Assembly (NCBI GenBank): GCA_903831935.1
Contig: CAIKZP010000037.1
Span: 1 to 64,000 of the forward strand
Direction of reading: 5' to 3'
DNA: 64,000 bases
Source of the DNA: an uncultured Bacteroidota bacterium
Lineage (GTDB): Bacteria > Bacteroidota > Bacteroidia > Chitinophagales > Chitinophagaceae
This document shows, piece after piece, positions 1 through 9,832 of the stretch. Each line of letters opens with the position of its first letter. The first letter of the stretch is position 1. The translations under genes were made by a program, and so were the position numbers. The notes below the pieces were generated by a model, which had not been told where the DNA came from, ran no database searches, and saw only the letters and a list, made by a program, of their open reading frames with translations.

Positions 1-11
1 CAATCAGAAAT

Positions 12-461
12 TTATTTGAAAATAATGATATCAGGAGAAACCACTGTATCACTTACGTTTTTAGCTAGGTCACGTGCCCAAAATTTAAAATAACAAGTGT
101 CGTTTTTATTTCCAGGACAACCAGGTAAAATAGGATAGCTTACATTCAAATTGGTTCCAACACTATAACCTATTTCAAAAATTCCTTTTAAATTTGGTGT
201 AACATTAAAGCTTGGAATTTTAGTTCGATCAGAAAAATTGGTACAAGTTTTAGTTCTGGTAATTTTTTGAACCCAGATACTATCTTGTAAATCACCTTGT
301 TTGTCGGTAAATTCAAGACTAAAAACAATACTACTACCATTGGCAAAACTAGTTGCATTAACAGTTTTGAATGTTAAACTTGGCTTGGTATTATAAGTAT
401 CTTTTTTACAGGCACAGAATACCAAGGTTATTGCCAGAACTAAACCTATTTTTGTCTTCAT
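12..461 (-). CDS. Hypothetical lipoprotein
   Basis: ORF with N-terminal signal peptide and lipobox-like FCAC (MKTKIGLVLAITLVFCACKKD). Confidence 0.7.
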   Translation of the reverse strand: MKTKIGLVLAITLVFCACKKDTYNTKPSLTFKTVNATSFANGSSIVFSLEFTDKQGDLQDSIWVQKITRTKTCTNFSDRTKIPSFNVTPNLKGIFEIGYSVGTNLNVSYPILPGCPGNKNDTCYFKFWARDLAKNVSDTVVSPDIIIFK

Positions 462-510
462 TCGTTTCGCTTACAAATCAAATTTAGTTAAAACATTACA
501 ATACATAGCA

Positions 511-1491
511 GTGCTACCATTCGATGTTAACAATATTTTCTCAGAGTCGGCCCAGAATTTTCAGGAACGGGCCTTAAAACTGTTCAATTGGCAGTATTTA
601 AACAACCCAGTTTATAAACAATGGTGCGATTTAACCATTAGTGGGCCTTCGTCTATTCAAACAATTACACAAATTCCAGCCTTACCCGTTGGATTTTTTA
701 AAACGCATACTGTAGTAAGTACTGATTTTCCTTTGGATTCATTTTTTGAGAGCAGTGGCACCACTCAAACAAGTAATAGTAGACACTGGGTAAAAGACCT
801 TGAATTGTATCGTTTGAGCTTTAATAAAGCATTTGCTATGTATTATGGCGATGTAAAGGATTGGTGCATTATAGGACTTTTACCGGCCTATTTAGAAAGA
901 CAAGATTCTTCGTTAGTGTTAATGGTAGATGAATTGATTAAGCAATCTGGCCACCAACACAGCGGATTCTACTTGTATGAACACGAAAAGCTAGCTGCAA
1001 CACTAGCTTTGTTAGAAGCGGCAAAACAACCTACTCTTTTAATAGGGGTAACTTTTGCCTTACTAGATTTTGCTGAAAATTGGCCGCAGCCATTGCACTA
1101 TACCACTATTATGGAAACCGGTGGCATGAAAGGACGGCGCAAAGAAATCACGCGCGCCGAAGTACATGAAGTATTAACCACTCAGTTTAAAGTGCCCACT
1201 ATCCATTCTGAATATGGCATGACAGAATTATTAAGTCAGGCTTACTCAAAAGGAGATGGTAGATACCACTGTCCACCTTGGATGAAAGTATTGGTTCGCG
1301 ACGAAGAAGATCCAATGCAAGTGAAAACAATTGGGAGAGGGGTGTTGAATATTATTGATTTGGCAAATGCTTATAGTTGTGGCTTCATTGCTACAGATGA
1401 TATGGGAATTGTGTATGATGATGGAAGTTTTGAAGTGTTTGGTAGACTAGACAATAGTGATATTCGAGGATGTAGTTTGATGGTATTGTAG
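511..1491 (+). CDS. LuxE-like acyl-protein synthetase / acyl-activating family protein
   Basis: GTG start at 511; motifs FFESSGTTQTSNSRHW, METGGMKGRRKEITRAEVH and SEYGMTELLSQAYS typical of the LuxE / adenylate-forming superfamily. Confidence 0.75.
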   Translation: MLPFDVNNIFSESAQNFQERALKLFNWQYLNNPVYKQWCDLTISGPSSIQTITQIPALPVGFFKTHTVVSTDFPLDSFFESSGTTQTSNSRHWVKDLELYRLSFNKAFAMYYGDVKDWCIIGLLPAYLERQDSSLVLMVDELIKQSGHQHSGFYLYEHEKLAATLALLEAAKQPTLLIGVTFALLDFAENWPQPLHYTTIMETGGMKGRRKEITRAEVHEVLTTQFKVPTIHSEYGMTELLSQAYSKGDGRYHCPPWMKVLVRDEEDPMQVKTIGRGVLNIIDLANAYSCGFIATDDMGIVYDDGSFEVFGRLDNSDIRGCSLMVL

Positions 1492-1599
1492 TTTTGGGAT
1501 TTTTTTTTCAAATAAATAAGTAATAAGGTTGCGGCTAATTAAAACAAGTATAATGCCGTAATGAAAAAATAATTGACATTACTTTTTCAAATTCTAGGC

Positions 1600-3219
1600 T
1601 TAGTTTAATGCTATTATACGTAACGCGATATAAGGTTTTAAGGGTAAGCTGATTTTTTTTCTATCCTTGTCAAAAAAACGATAATCTTCTAATGTTGCGG
1701 TTTCAAATACTTCAGATACTGGCGTAATTGTCATATTCCAAGTGTCGATAATTTCTACTTTGAATTTTTTTCCACTAACCAATTTATTAAATGAGCCATT
1801 CTTTTGTGGAAGATTAAAGTACCAATTTTCATTCATCTCTTTTCCGAAATAAATTAAATAATTACCATTACCGCTCGATGCTGTTTTTAAATCACGACTC
1901 ACATCAGCAGCTTCCAATGGGCCTGATGCTGCTTCTAATATTTCTCTCAAAAAGCCAGCTCTTTTCCAACTAGTACCTTTCCATTCTCCCCCTTTTGCCC
2001 AAAAAATAGTATCGTTTGCGTCTTTGTACATGTATGTTTCGCCATGTGTTACATAAGTGCCTGCAATAACTCCCATCCACATTAAGTAAGTCATATATTC
2101 GCCGCTATATCTACCCCATCTCGCACTTAAGTTTCCTTCGTAACCCACTTCGTCGTATATGATTGGTTTGTTATACGCATTGCGAAGAATAGGGGCTGCT
2201 CCCCAATGCATAACGGGTGCTTCGTCTTGGATACTAGCATGCGTAAAACAGGGAAGCCAATATTCGATATATTTTGCAGTACTGCCATGTATCGATTCTA
2301 AATGATGGTATGGATCTGTTTGCGCAACAGATTGCGACAAATTAATCCATTCATCATGTGTTTTGTATTTTACTAAATCCCACTCATTGGCAATAGACCA
2401 CCACACATTTTTGAAAGCACCTAATCTGGCAATAACGTATTTGATGTATTTTAAATTTACATCCATGGGTAATGAATCAAAACCCCAGCGACCTTTATCG
2501 TAGGGATGAAATAAAATTAAATCGGCTTCTATACCAAGTTGGTTTAGAGCGTCGATTTGTTTTTCTAATTCCTGAAAAAAGGCTGGATTAAAACTAGTTA
2601 AGTCCCAAACTTTTTTATCAGTTCCATCAATTCTTTTTGCAACACTTTTAACAGGGTAAGGATAAATTTCTGGCTCTTCTTTTACTAAATTATAATCTTT
2701 CGGAAACACACACATCCGTAATTTATTGAAGCCCGATTTTTTTAATGATTGCAATGTTAGTTGCTGTACTGCTTTACTCATATGGTTCCATGCATAAGCC
2801 GTAGTACCTACTGGATAATACTGTTTGCCATCTGCATATTTAAAATGATAGGTATTACTAATCTTAACCATACCATGATTATTTCCGCTTGCCTCAACAC
2901 AATTGAAGCTACCTTTCTGATTGTTAAGTTCTTTGATATTGCTAGTAGTAACATATTGCCAGTTACCTGTTTTTGCAGGCATAAATCGAATTTTAAACGA
3001 ATTGTTTCCATCAAAAAATCCATCAACAGTATAGGTAGTGTCTTTGTTACTAAATTTTGCAGATAATTGAATATTGGCAAAAGCGTTTCCATTGGTTTGA
3101 TAAACAAATGTTGCTTCAAACCGGTTCCATTTTTGAACTGATTCTTGTGCATATCCAATAAAACTGAAAAGGATCAATAAAATAGAGATTGATAAAACGA
3201 GGCTTGATTTTCTATTCAT
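1600..3219 (-). CDS. Secreted glycoside hydrolase-like protein (DUF5060 N-domain plus DUF4038/DUF5605-like TIM barrel, clan GH-A-like)
   Basis: Signal peptide; N-terminal beta domain NRFEATFVYQTNGNAFANIQLSAKF; WWSIANEWD and PIIYDEVGYEGN as candidate acid/base and nucleophile Glu. Confidence 0.75.
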   Translation of the reverse strand: MNRKSSLVLSISILLILFSFIGYAQESVQKWNRFEATFVYQTNGNAFANIQLSAKFSNKDTTYTVDGFFDGNNSFKIRFMPAKTGNWQYVTTSNIKELNNQKGSFNCVEASGNNHGMVKISNTYHFKYADGKQYYPVGTTAYAWNHMSKAVQQLTLQSLKKSGFNKLRMCVFPKDYNLVKEEPEIYPYPVKSVAKRIDGTDKKVWDLTSFNPAFFQELEKQIDALNQLGIEADLILFHPYDKGRWGFDSLPMDVNLKYIKYVIARLGAFKNVWWSIANEWDLVKYKTHDEWINLSQSVAQTDPYHHLESIHGSTAKYIEYWLPCFTHASIQDEAPVMHWGAAPILRNAYNKPIIYDEVGYEGNLSARWGRYSGEYMTYLMWMGVIAGTYVTHGETYMYKDANDTIFWAKGGEWKGTSWKRAGFLREILEAASGPLEAADVSRDLKTASSGNGNYLIYFGKEMNENWYFNLPQKNGSFNKLVSGKKFKVEIIDTWNMTITPVSEVFETATLEDYRFFDKDRKKISLPLKPYIALRIIALN

Positions 3220-3251
3220 TTTTTATTTTTAAGCGATTGTTTTAATTTTTT

Positions 3252-4739
3252 TTAAGGCCTTTTAATTTCTTTTTGCCATCCTTGGTATTGTTTAATTACA
3301 TCGGTATGCAACAAGGGGGTATAATATTTTTTATTAGGCATTATTTTTTTCAAAGCATCAATATTGTCGTATATACCAATGGTAAGCCCGGCTAAAAAGG
3401 CAGCACCTAATGCAGATACATCTGGCATTCCAATAGTAGCCACATTTTTATTAAGCAAGTTGGCAATAAATTGCATAATAAATTCATTATTGGTAATGCC
3501 ACCATCTGCATTTAATTCTTTTAATGAAATTTGTGCGTCTTTTTCCATGGCAGTAATCACGTCCATTATTTGATAGGGGATAGATTCTAAGGCGGCTCTT
3601 ACAATATGATTTTTGGTGGTGCTAAAACTAATTCCCGACAACGAGGCTCTTCTTTCCATTTTCCAATGGGGTGATCCCAATCCACTAAATGCAGGAATTA
3701 AATAAACGCCACCATTGTCTGAAACGGCATTTGCCATGTTTTCAGTTTCTATACTATCTGAAAATAAATTCAATTCATTTTTTAACCATTCAAGGGTAGC
3801 GCCACATGAAACAATTACGCCTTCATAAGCATAATCAATTCTATTTTCAATACTCCAGCAAACAGTGGTCACCATGCCATTTTTTGAAATCATTGGTTGA
3901 TTGCCAATATTCATTAATACGCTACAACCAGTGCCCATTGTAGCTTTTGCTGTGCCAACATCAAAACATCCTTCTCCAAATGCAGCCGCATGAGAATCAC
4001 CAATTAATGCAGCAATAGGAATAGCGTTTAAAAACAAATTATTTACTGTTGTAGTTCCAAAATAACTAGCCGATGCTTTGATGGTAGGTAAATTAATACC
4101 TGTTAATCCATAGGCTTCAATTAATTCATGATCCCACTGCAAAGTATGCAAGTTAAAAAACAAGGTGCGTGATGCATTGGTATGATCTGTTGCGTATTCT
4201 TTACCATTGGTTAATTTATAAAGTAACCAGGTGTCAATTGTGCCAAAATAAGCAGTTCCATTTTTTATTGTCAATTGAATATTAGCATTGTGTTTAAATA
4301 GCCAAATTAGTTTTGATGCAGAAAAATAAGGGTCAATTACCAATCCTGTTTTTTGCTGAATAGTTTCGGCTAATCCATTTTGTTTAAGTTGCTCACATTC
4401 ATATATTGACCTTTTGCATTGCCATACAATTGCAGGATGTATAGGGTTTCCTGCTTTATCCCAAATAACAAATGTTTCTCTTTGATTAGATATACCAATA
4501 GTTGCAATATCATTTTTGTCAAAACCTTTTTCCTCGAATGCTTGTAAACACTTACTTACAGATGTGAATACATTTTGTAAAATTCCTTCAGGATCTTGTT
4601 CTACATATCCATTCTCAAAATAATTGGTATGTAAAGGTGCTGACCCTTTTGCAATGGCATTTCCATTAATATCAAATACCAATGATTTGGTTGCACTAGT
4701 GCCTTGGTCTATTGCTAGTATGTACTTATGTTTATTCAA
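3252..4739 (-). CDS. FGGY-family carbohydrate kinase (glycerol kinase-like)
   Basis: AIDQGTSATKSLVFD, ISNQRETFVIWDKAG, TGLVIDPYFSASKLIWLFKHN, GTGCSVLMNIG. Confidence 0.88.
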   Translation of the reverse strand: MNKHKYILAIDQGTSATKSLVFDINGNAIAKGSAPLHTNYFENGYVEQDPEGILQNVFTSVSKCLQAFEEKGFDKNDIATIGISNQRETFVIWDKAGNPIHPAIVWQCKRSIYECEQLKQNGLAETIQQKTGLVIDPYFSASKLIWLFKHNANIQLTIKNGTAYFGTIDTWLLYKLTNGKEYATDHTNASRTLFFNLHTLQWDHELIEAYGLTGINLPTIKASASYFGTTTVNNLFLNAIPIAALIGDSHAAAFGEGCFDVGTAKATMGTGCSVLMNIGNQPMISKNGMVTTVCWSIENRIDYAYEGVIVSCGATLEWLKNELNLFSDSIETENMANAVSDNGGVYLIPAFSGLGSPHWKMERRASLSGISFSTTKNHIVRAALESIPYQIMDVITAMEKDAQISLKELNADGGITNNEFIMQFIANLLNKNVATIGMPDVSALGAAFLAGLTIGIYDNIDALKKIMPNKKYYTPLLHTDVIKQYQGWQKEIKRP

Positions 4740-4745
4740 AATAGA

Positions 4746-5720
4746 TTATTCTTTTTTATCACCAATTTTGTCAATAATTACTGCTAATAAAATAACAGCA
4801 CCTTTCACTACTTGTTGCCAAAATGGTGAAACATTTAATAATACCAATCCATTATTTAAAACACCTATAATAATAGCGCCAATTACGGTGCCCCATATAC
4901 TGCCTCTGCCGCCGTTTAATGAAGTGCCTCCAATAACTACTGCAGCAATGGCGTCTAATTCATAACTTATGCCAGCATTGGGTTGTGCAGAATCTAATCG
5001 AGAAGTAACAATAATACCGCCTATTGCGGCAAGTGTTGCACCTAAACTATATACGATTAATTTTACCCGATTAATGCTAATGCCAGAAAGTTTCGCCGCA
5101 TTTTCATTGCCACCAATGGCATAAATATATCTGCCTAGTTTTGTTTTTTTAGTTATAAAAACGGCAATTAAAACAACTACAGTTGCAATCCATACTGGTA
5201 TTGGTATGCCAATAAAAGAACCAGCTCCAATGAATGCAAAACTAGTTCCAAGGTTGCTAATTGGGTGTCCTTCTGTATACAACATAGTAAATCCTCTTGC
5301 TATAGTTAACATAGCAAGTGTTGCAACAAATGGGGGTACTTTAAATTTTGTAATTACCAATCCATTAAAGAAACCTAAAAATGCGCCAATAATAATGGCA
5401 CAAAGGATAGCTCCTAATAAAGTGAATCCCACAAATAAATCTAGTGTTGGAAATTGCCATCCATTTTTTAATAAACCAGCAGTAATTGCGCCACATAGCG
5501 CCAAAACAGACCCCACCGATAAGTCAATACCTGCGGTAAGTACAATCATGGTCATGCCCGTTGCAACACATATATTTACTGCTATTTGTCGTAATACATT
5601 AACGCCATTTGATGCCGTGAAAAATTTGTTAGATAACAAACTTAAAACGATGCACAAAATAATAAGTGCTATCAATGACTGAAACTTGTTTAAGTTGTTT
5701 TTATAATTATTGGCCGTCAT
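4746..5720 (-). CDS. Ribose-type ABC transporter permease (RbsC-like)
   Basis: Polytopic; GIDLSVGSVLALCGAITAGLL and AAVVIGGTSLNGGRGSIWGTVIGAIIIGVLNNGLVLL. Confidence 0.92.
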   Translation of the reverse strand: MTANNYKNNLNKFQSLIALIILCIVLSLLSNKFFTASNGVNVLRQIAVNICVATGMTMIVLTAGIDLSVGSVLALCGAITAGLLKNGWQFPTLDLFVGFTLLGAILCAIIIGAFLGFFNGLVITKFKVPPFVATLAMLTIARGFTMLYTEGHPISNLGTSFAFIGAGSFIGIPIPVWIATVVVLIAVFITKKTKLGRYIYAIGGNENAAKLSGISINRVKLIVYSLGATLAAIGGIIVTSRLDSAQPNAGISYELDAIAAVVIGGTSLNGGRGSIWGTVIGAIIIGVLNNGLVLLNVSPFWQQVVKGAVILLAVIIDKIGDKKE

Positions 5721-5731
5721 TCGCAGATAGT

Positions 5732-7237
5732 TTAATTTTTTTGAATAGCATAGGTTAATATTTCTTGTTCGCTAGTTTCATTAATTTTTAAATTGGCAGT
5801 TATTTCTCCTTCACACATTACTATAACACGGTCTGCAACAGCTAAAATTTCTGGTAATTCAGACGATGCCAATATAATGCCCATTCCTTCTGCAGATAAG
5901 TTTTTTATTAATTGGTAGATTTCTGATTTGGCTTGAATATCTATTCCACGGGTTGGTTCATCTAGTAATAAAACTTTTGGATTTGTTGCTAACCATTTTG
6001 CTAGAACCACTTTTTGCTGATTTCCCCCACTTAATTTTTCTACCGATTTGTTGTTTTCAGCTGTTTTTATGGATAGTTTGCTAATGTATTTTTCGGTTAG
6101 ATCTTTTTCTTTTCTACCAATGAGTAAAAGGCCCCATTTTTCTAATTTTTCTAGTATGCTTAAACTGATATTTTTACTGACTGACTGATTTAAAATTAAG
6201 CCTTGTAGTTTTCTGTCTTCAGGTACTAATGCAATGCCTACCTTAATAGCATCAGCAGGCGAACTAATTTTTTTGAATTCATTTTCTATACAAATAGTAC
6301 CCTTAGACTTTTTTGGATGCAAGCCAAAAAGAACTTCCATTAATTCTGTTCTTCCTGCGCCCATCAAACCATATATTCCAAGGATTTCACCTTTGTATAA
6401 TGAAAATGAAATATTACTCAGTAGCATGTTTAATTTGATAGTTGGATGTTGTAGTTCTATACCTTTTGCGCTGAGTAAAACAATATTGCTTTTTGTATCT
6501 AGATTTTTCTTTTGAACCTTTAGTTCTCTTCCAGACATTTGTTGAATGAGTGATTCTTGAGTTGCTTCTTGCATAAGTCCAGCAGCTATATTTGTGCCGT
6601 CTCTTAAAACAACAAAATTGTCGGCAATTGCAAATAGTTCTATAAACTTATGAGAAATGTATACAATCGTTTTTCCTTCGTTTTTTAATTGTGCAATTAT
6701 TGAAAATAAATTAGTTACTTCTTTATCGCTAATAGCTGAAGTTGGTTCATCCATTATAATTACTAACGCATTGGTATGTAGTGCTTTGGCAATTTCTACA
6801 AGTTGCTGCTGACCTATTTTTAAATTTTCAATTTTAGTATTCGGATCAATTAAAAAATTTAATCTTTCAAGCAGCTGTTTTGATAGGTTATTCATTTTGT
6901 TTTTGTCCAACATGCCAAATGAATTAGTCAACTCTTTTCCTAAAAAAATATTTTCTGCAATGCTTAAATAGGGTACTAGATTTAATTCTTGGTGTATAAT
7001 AGCAATGCCTGCATTTTCTGCATCTTTTGTTCCTGAAAATTTTATTGAATTTCCTTGATAAATAATTTGGCCTTCGTATTGAGTATACACCCCAGAAAAA
7101 ATTTTCATTAGAGTAGATTTCCCTGCGCCGTTCTCGCCTATAATAGCATTTACTTTTCCTGGATACAATGTAAGATTGATATTGGATAGCGCGTGAATAC
7201 CCGAAAATTGCTTTGATATGTTTTTTGCTTCTAGCAT
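5732..7237 (-). CDS. Sugar ABC transporter ATP-binding protein (RbsA-like, two NBDs)
   Basis: Walker A GENGAGKST; second NBD GLMGAGRTE; signature LSGGNQQKVVLAKWL; Walker B LLLDEPTRGID. Confidence 0.93.
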   Translation of the reverse strand: MLEAKNISKQFSGIHALSNINLTLYPGKVNAIIGENGAGKSTLMKIFSGVYTQYEGQIIYQGNSIKFSGTKDAENAGIAIIHQELNLVPYLSIAENIFLGKELTNSFGMLDKNKMNNLSKQLLERLNFLIDPNTKIENLKIGQQQLVEIAKALHTNALVIIMDEPTSAISDKEVTNLFSIIAQLKNEGKTIVYISHKFIELFAIADNFVVLRDGTNIAAGLMQEATQESLIQQMSGRELKVQKKNLDTKSNIVLLSAKGIELQHPTIKLNMLLSNISFSLYKGEILGIYGLMGAGRTELMEVLFGLHPKKSKGTICIENEFKKISSPADAIKVGIALVPEDRKLQGLILNQSVSKNISLSILEKLEKWGLLLIGRKEKDLTEKYISKLSIKTAENNKSVEKLSGGNQQKVVLAKWLATNPKVLLLDEPTRGIDIQAKSEIYQLIKNLSAEGMGIILASSELPEILAVADRVIVMCEGEITANLKINETSEQEILTYAIQKN

Positions 7238-7867
7238 TTAATTTACTATTTGTATGCGAACAGGAAGTAATTCCAATCCATTCCATTTAATATGTGCCTT
7301 ATTCAACTCAACAGCGCCTATAATAGTAAGCGTTTGTCCTTTTTTTACCATTTTCTTAAATGATGTTAATACATAAGTTCGAACAATTTTATTTAGTTCT
7401 TCTGAGATGCTATTTAATTCTGTTGTATTAGGAAAGTCCGATATGGCAACAAGTTCTGAAGCGTCTCTAATAGCATTTCCATAGATATATTCAGTAGCAA
7501 TGGTTGCTGTATCTGATCCTGGCAATTGAATAGTTACTTCATCTTCATAAACACTTAAAACAGTTGCTTTTGTTTTTATTAGTGCATACCGATAATTGCC
7601 AATTCCCATTGCATTTGTATGTTTTTTTAATGCATCAGCCTCATTGTTATTAACAGCCTGTTTAAGTTGGCTAAAATCAATGGAACTATCCACTTTTTGC
7701 GGCATTTTTTCTTCCCATAAAATTTTAGAAAAAAGCGCTGCATTAAACTTTTCAGTACTTAGTTTATTAATGTCACTTAATTTTTTAAAGTAAACTGAAT
7801 TATAACCTACTATTAAAAGGATTAGTAAGTAGATAATATATTTTATTAATTTTTTCATCAGGGTCAT
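7238..7867 (-). CDS. DUF2291 family protein, transporter-associated
   Basis: N-terminal TM segment; operon position between RbsA-like and RbsB-like genes; family recognised from memory. Confidence 0.65.
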   Translation of the reverse strand: MTLMKKLIKYIIYLLILLIVGYNSVYFKKLSDINKLSTEKFNAALFSKILWEEKMPQKVDSSIDFSQLKQAVNNNEADALKKHTNAMGIGNYRYALIKTKATVLSVYEDEVTIQLPGSDTATIATEYIYGNAIRDASELVAISDFPNTTELNSISEELNKIVRTYVLTSFKKMVKKGQTLTIIGAVELNKAHIKWNGLELLPVRIQIVN

Positions 7868-8818
7868 TTATTTTTTGCCGTATGCTATATAGTCTGATAT
7901 GTTTTTTGAAGTAACTAGTTCAACTGCAACAGGTATTTTTTTAGGAAAATCTCTTCTGCCTTTAATATATTCATCTGCAAATTCGGCAGCAGTTTCAGCC
8001 ATTACTTTTGGAAATTGCATGCCGGTTGCTGCAATTTTGTTTTCACCAATAGAGGTGATTACATCTTCGGCACCATCAAAACCATATACTTTAATTTTGT
8101 CAGCTTTTCCAACAGATACCAATGCTTGGTATGCACCACTTGCCATACCGTCGTTTCCACAAAAAACTGCTTCAATATCTGGATGTGCTTGTAAAATAGA
8201 TTCCATTACTTCCATTGCTTTATTTCTATCAAAATCTGCACTTTGCTGTGCTACCATTTTTAAGCCTGGGTAATTATCAACCACACTATGAAATCCTTTA
8301 GATCTTGCCCATGTATTATTGTCTCCAACTATTCCTAACAGTTCAACATAATTTCCTTTTTTATGTAATTGTTGTGTAAAATATTTTCCTATTGCTACAG
8401 CGCCAGAATAACTGTCGGATAATATTTGCGAAGTAGGTGCTTCAATAGAATTAATTTCTCGATCCATACAGAAAACAGGTATGCCTGCTGCTTTAGCTTT
8501 TAAAACATTTGAAATTGACCCATTGGCATCTGTAGAATTAAATAGGATGGCTTCATAACCAGATACAATGATGTTTTCGAAATGATCTGATTCTAATGCA
8601 GTATTGTTTTGCGAATCATAAATTTTTGTTTCGTATCCTAGGGATTTTGCTTTTGCTGCTGCCGTTTCAGCTAAAAAAACAAACCAAGGATTATTTAGCG
8701 TAGAAACTACAACAGCAATACTATGCTTTTTAGATGCCTTTTTTTTGTTACTACATTTTATAAAGAATGTAGGTATGAAAAATAATAGCAATGTGAGGTT
8801 TCGCAATCGTTTATTCAT
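7868..8818 (-). CDS. Sugar ABC transporter substrate-binding lipoprotein (RbsB-like)
   Basis: [30 protein letters not shown] and [22 protein letters not shown] lipobox-like N-terminus. Confidence 0.9.
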   Translation of the reverse strand: MNKRLRNLTLLLFFIPTFFIKCSNKKKASKKHSIAVVVSTLNNPWFVFLAETAAAKAKSLGYETKIYDSQNNTALESDHFENIIVSGYEAILFNSTDANGSISNVLKAKAAGIPVFCMDREINSIEAPTSQILSDSYSGAVAIGKYFTQQLHKKGNYVELLGIVGDNNTWARSKGFHSVVDNYPGLKMVAQQSADFDRNKAMEVMESILQAHPDIEAVFCGNDGMASGAYQALVSVGKADKIKVYGFDGAEDVITSIGENKIAATGMQFPKVMAETAAEFADEYIKGRRDFPKKIPVAVELVTSKNISDYIAYGKK

Positions 8819-8872
8819 GAATGATTTTTTATTGTTAGGTCCAATTGATTTTTATGGCAAAAAATAATTGGT

Positions 8873-9832
8873 TTATTTTCTTAATAATAATTTTACTTGT
8901 GCTGCAATACCTTGTTCACTTATTCCGTAATGATTAAAAATTTCTTCTTGAGATCCCGTTACAGTATACTCGTCTGGAATCCCCATTATTTTAAATGGTT
9001 TAGCAAATTGCTGCTGTATTAAATAAGAGGCACAGGCTTCACCTAATCCTCCGTTTACACTATGTTCTTCAATGGTAATGATTGCGCTACATTTTTTTGC
9101 AATTTTATCTAATATATTAGTGTCGAGTGGTTTAATTGTATGCATACTAATTACAGATACATTAATGCCCTCTGCTTTTAATTTATTAGCAGCTTCTAAT
9201 GCAGGATAAACAGTTTCTCCTGTTGCAATTATGGCAATATCTTCACCTTCAGTGATGGTTCTAGCTTTTCCAAATGCAAATACATCATCATTATTTGATT
9301 TTAAAAAGGGCATCGGCTTTTTTCCAAACCTTAAATAGACAGGTATATTTGAATTAGCCGCTAGTTCAATTGCTTTTTCAGTTTCAAAATTATCGGCTGG
9401 GGCAACAATTATTATATTATTGATGGCCCTAAGTGCAGCATAATCATGTAGGCTATGGTGCGTGCTTCCAAGTGCGCCATAACTTACTCCTGCGCTAATG
9501 CCAATTGCACTTACAGGATTATCACTATAAGCAATATCATTTTTAATTTGTTCCAATGCTCGAGCCGTTAAAAAACAAGCAGGAGAAACAGCAAATACTT
9601 TTTTTCCGCAAGCAGCTAATCCTGCTGCTACCCCTACTAAATTTTGTTCTGCTATTCCTACTTCTACAATTTGATTAGGAAATTTATTGCCAAAAGGCAC
9701 CAGTTTTCCTGATCCTCTGCTATCACTAGTAACTGCTATAATATCCCTATCGTTTTGGGCTAAGCGTTGCAAGGTCTCAGAAAAAATTTCGAGATTTGCT
9801 TTATGATGATTTGTATTAATCTGCTCAGTCAT
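8873..9832 (-). CDS. Transketolase C-terminal subunit (split transketolase)
   Basis: ITIEEHSVNGGLGEACASYL, VEVGIAEQNLVGVAAGLAACGKKVFA; overlaps the N-subunit gene by 8 nt. Confidence 0.9.
   Translation of the reverse strand: MTEQINTNHHKANLEIFSETLQRLAQNDRDIIAVTSDSRGSGKLVPFGNKFPNQIVEVGIAEQNLVGVAAGLAACGKKVFAVSPACFLTARALEQIKNDIAYSDNPVSAIGISAGVSYGALGSTHHSLHDYAALRAINNIIIVAPADNFETEKAIELAANSNIPVYLRFGKKPMPFLKSNNDDVFAFGKARTITEGEDIAIIATGETVYPALEAANKLKAEGINVSVISMHTIKPLDTNILDKIAKKCSAIITIEEHSVNGGLGEACASYLIQQQFAKPFKIMGIPDEYTVTGSQEEIFNHYGISEQGIAAQVKLLLRK

Noticed and set aside
2808-3158. 116-aa minus-strand ORF inside the glycoside hydrolase gene
   Set aside because: Frame-shifted shadow of the GH gene; the GH frame itself is intact, so not evidence of a frameshift.
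6924-7286. 120-aa minus-strand ORF overlapping the RbsA-like gene
   Set aside because: Out-of-frame shadow of the RbsA-like coding sequence (Cys/Arg-rich, no motif).
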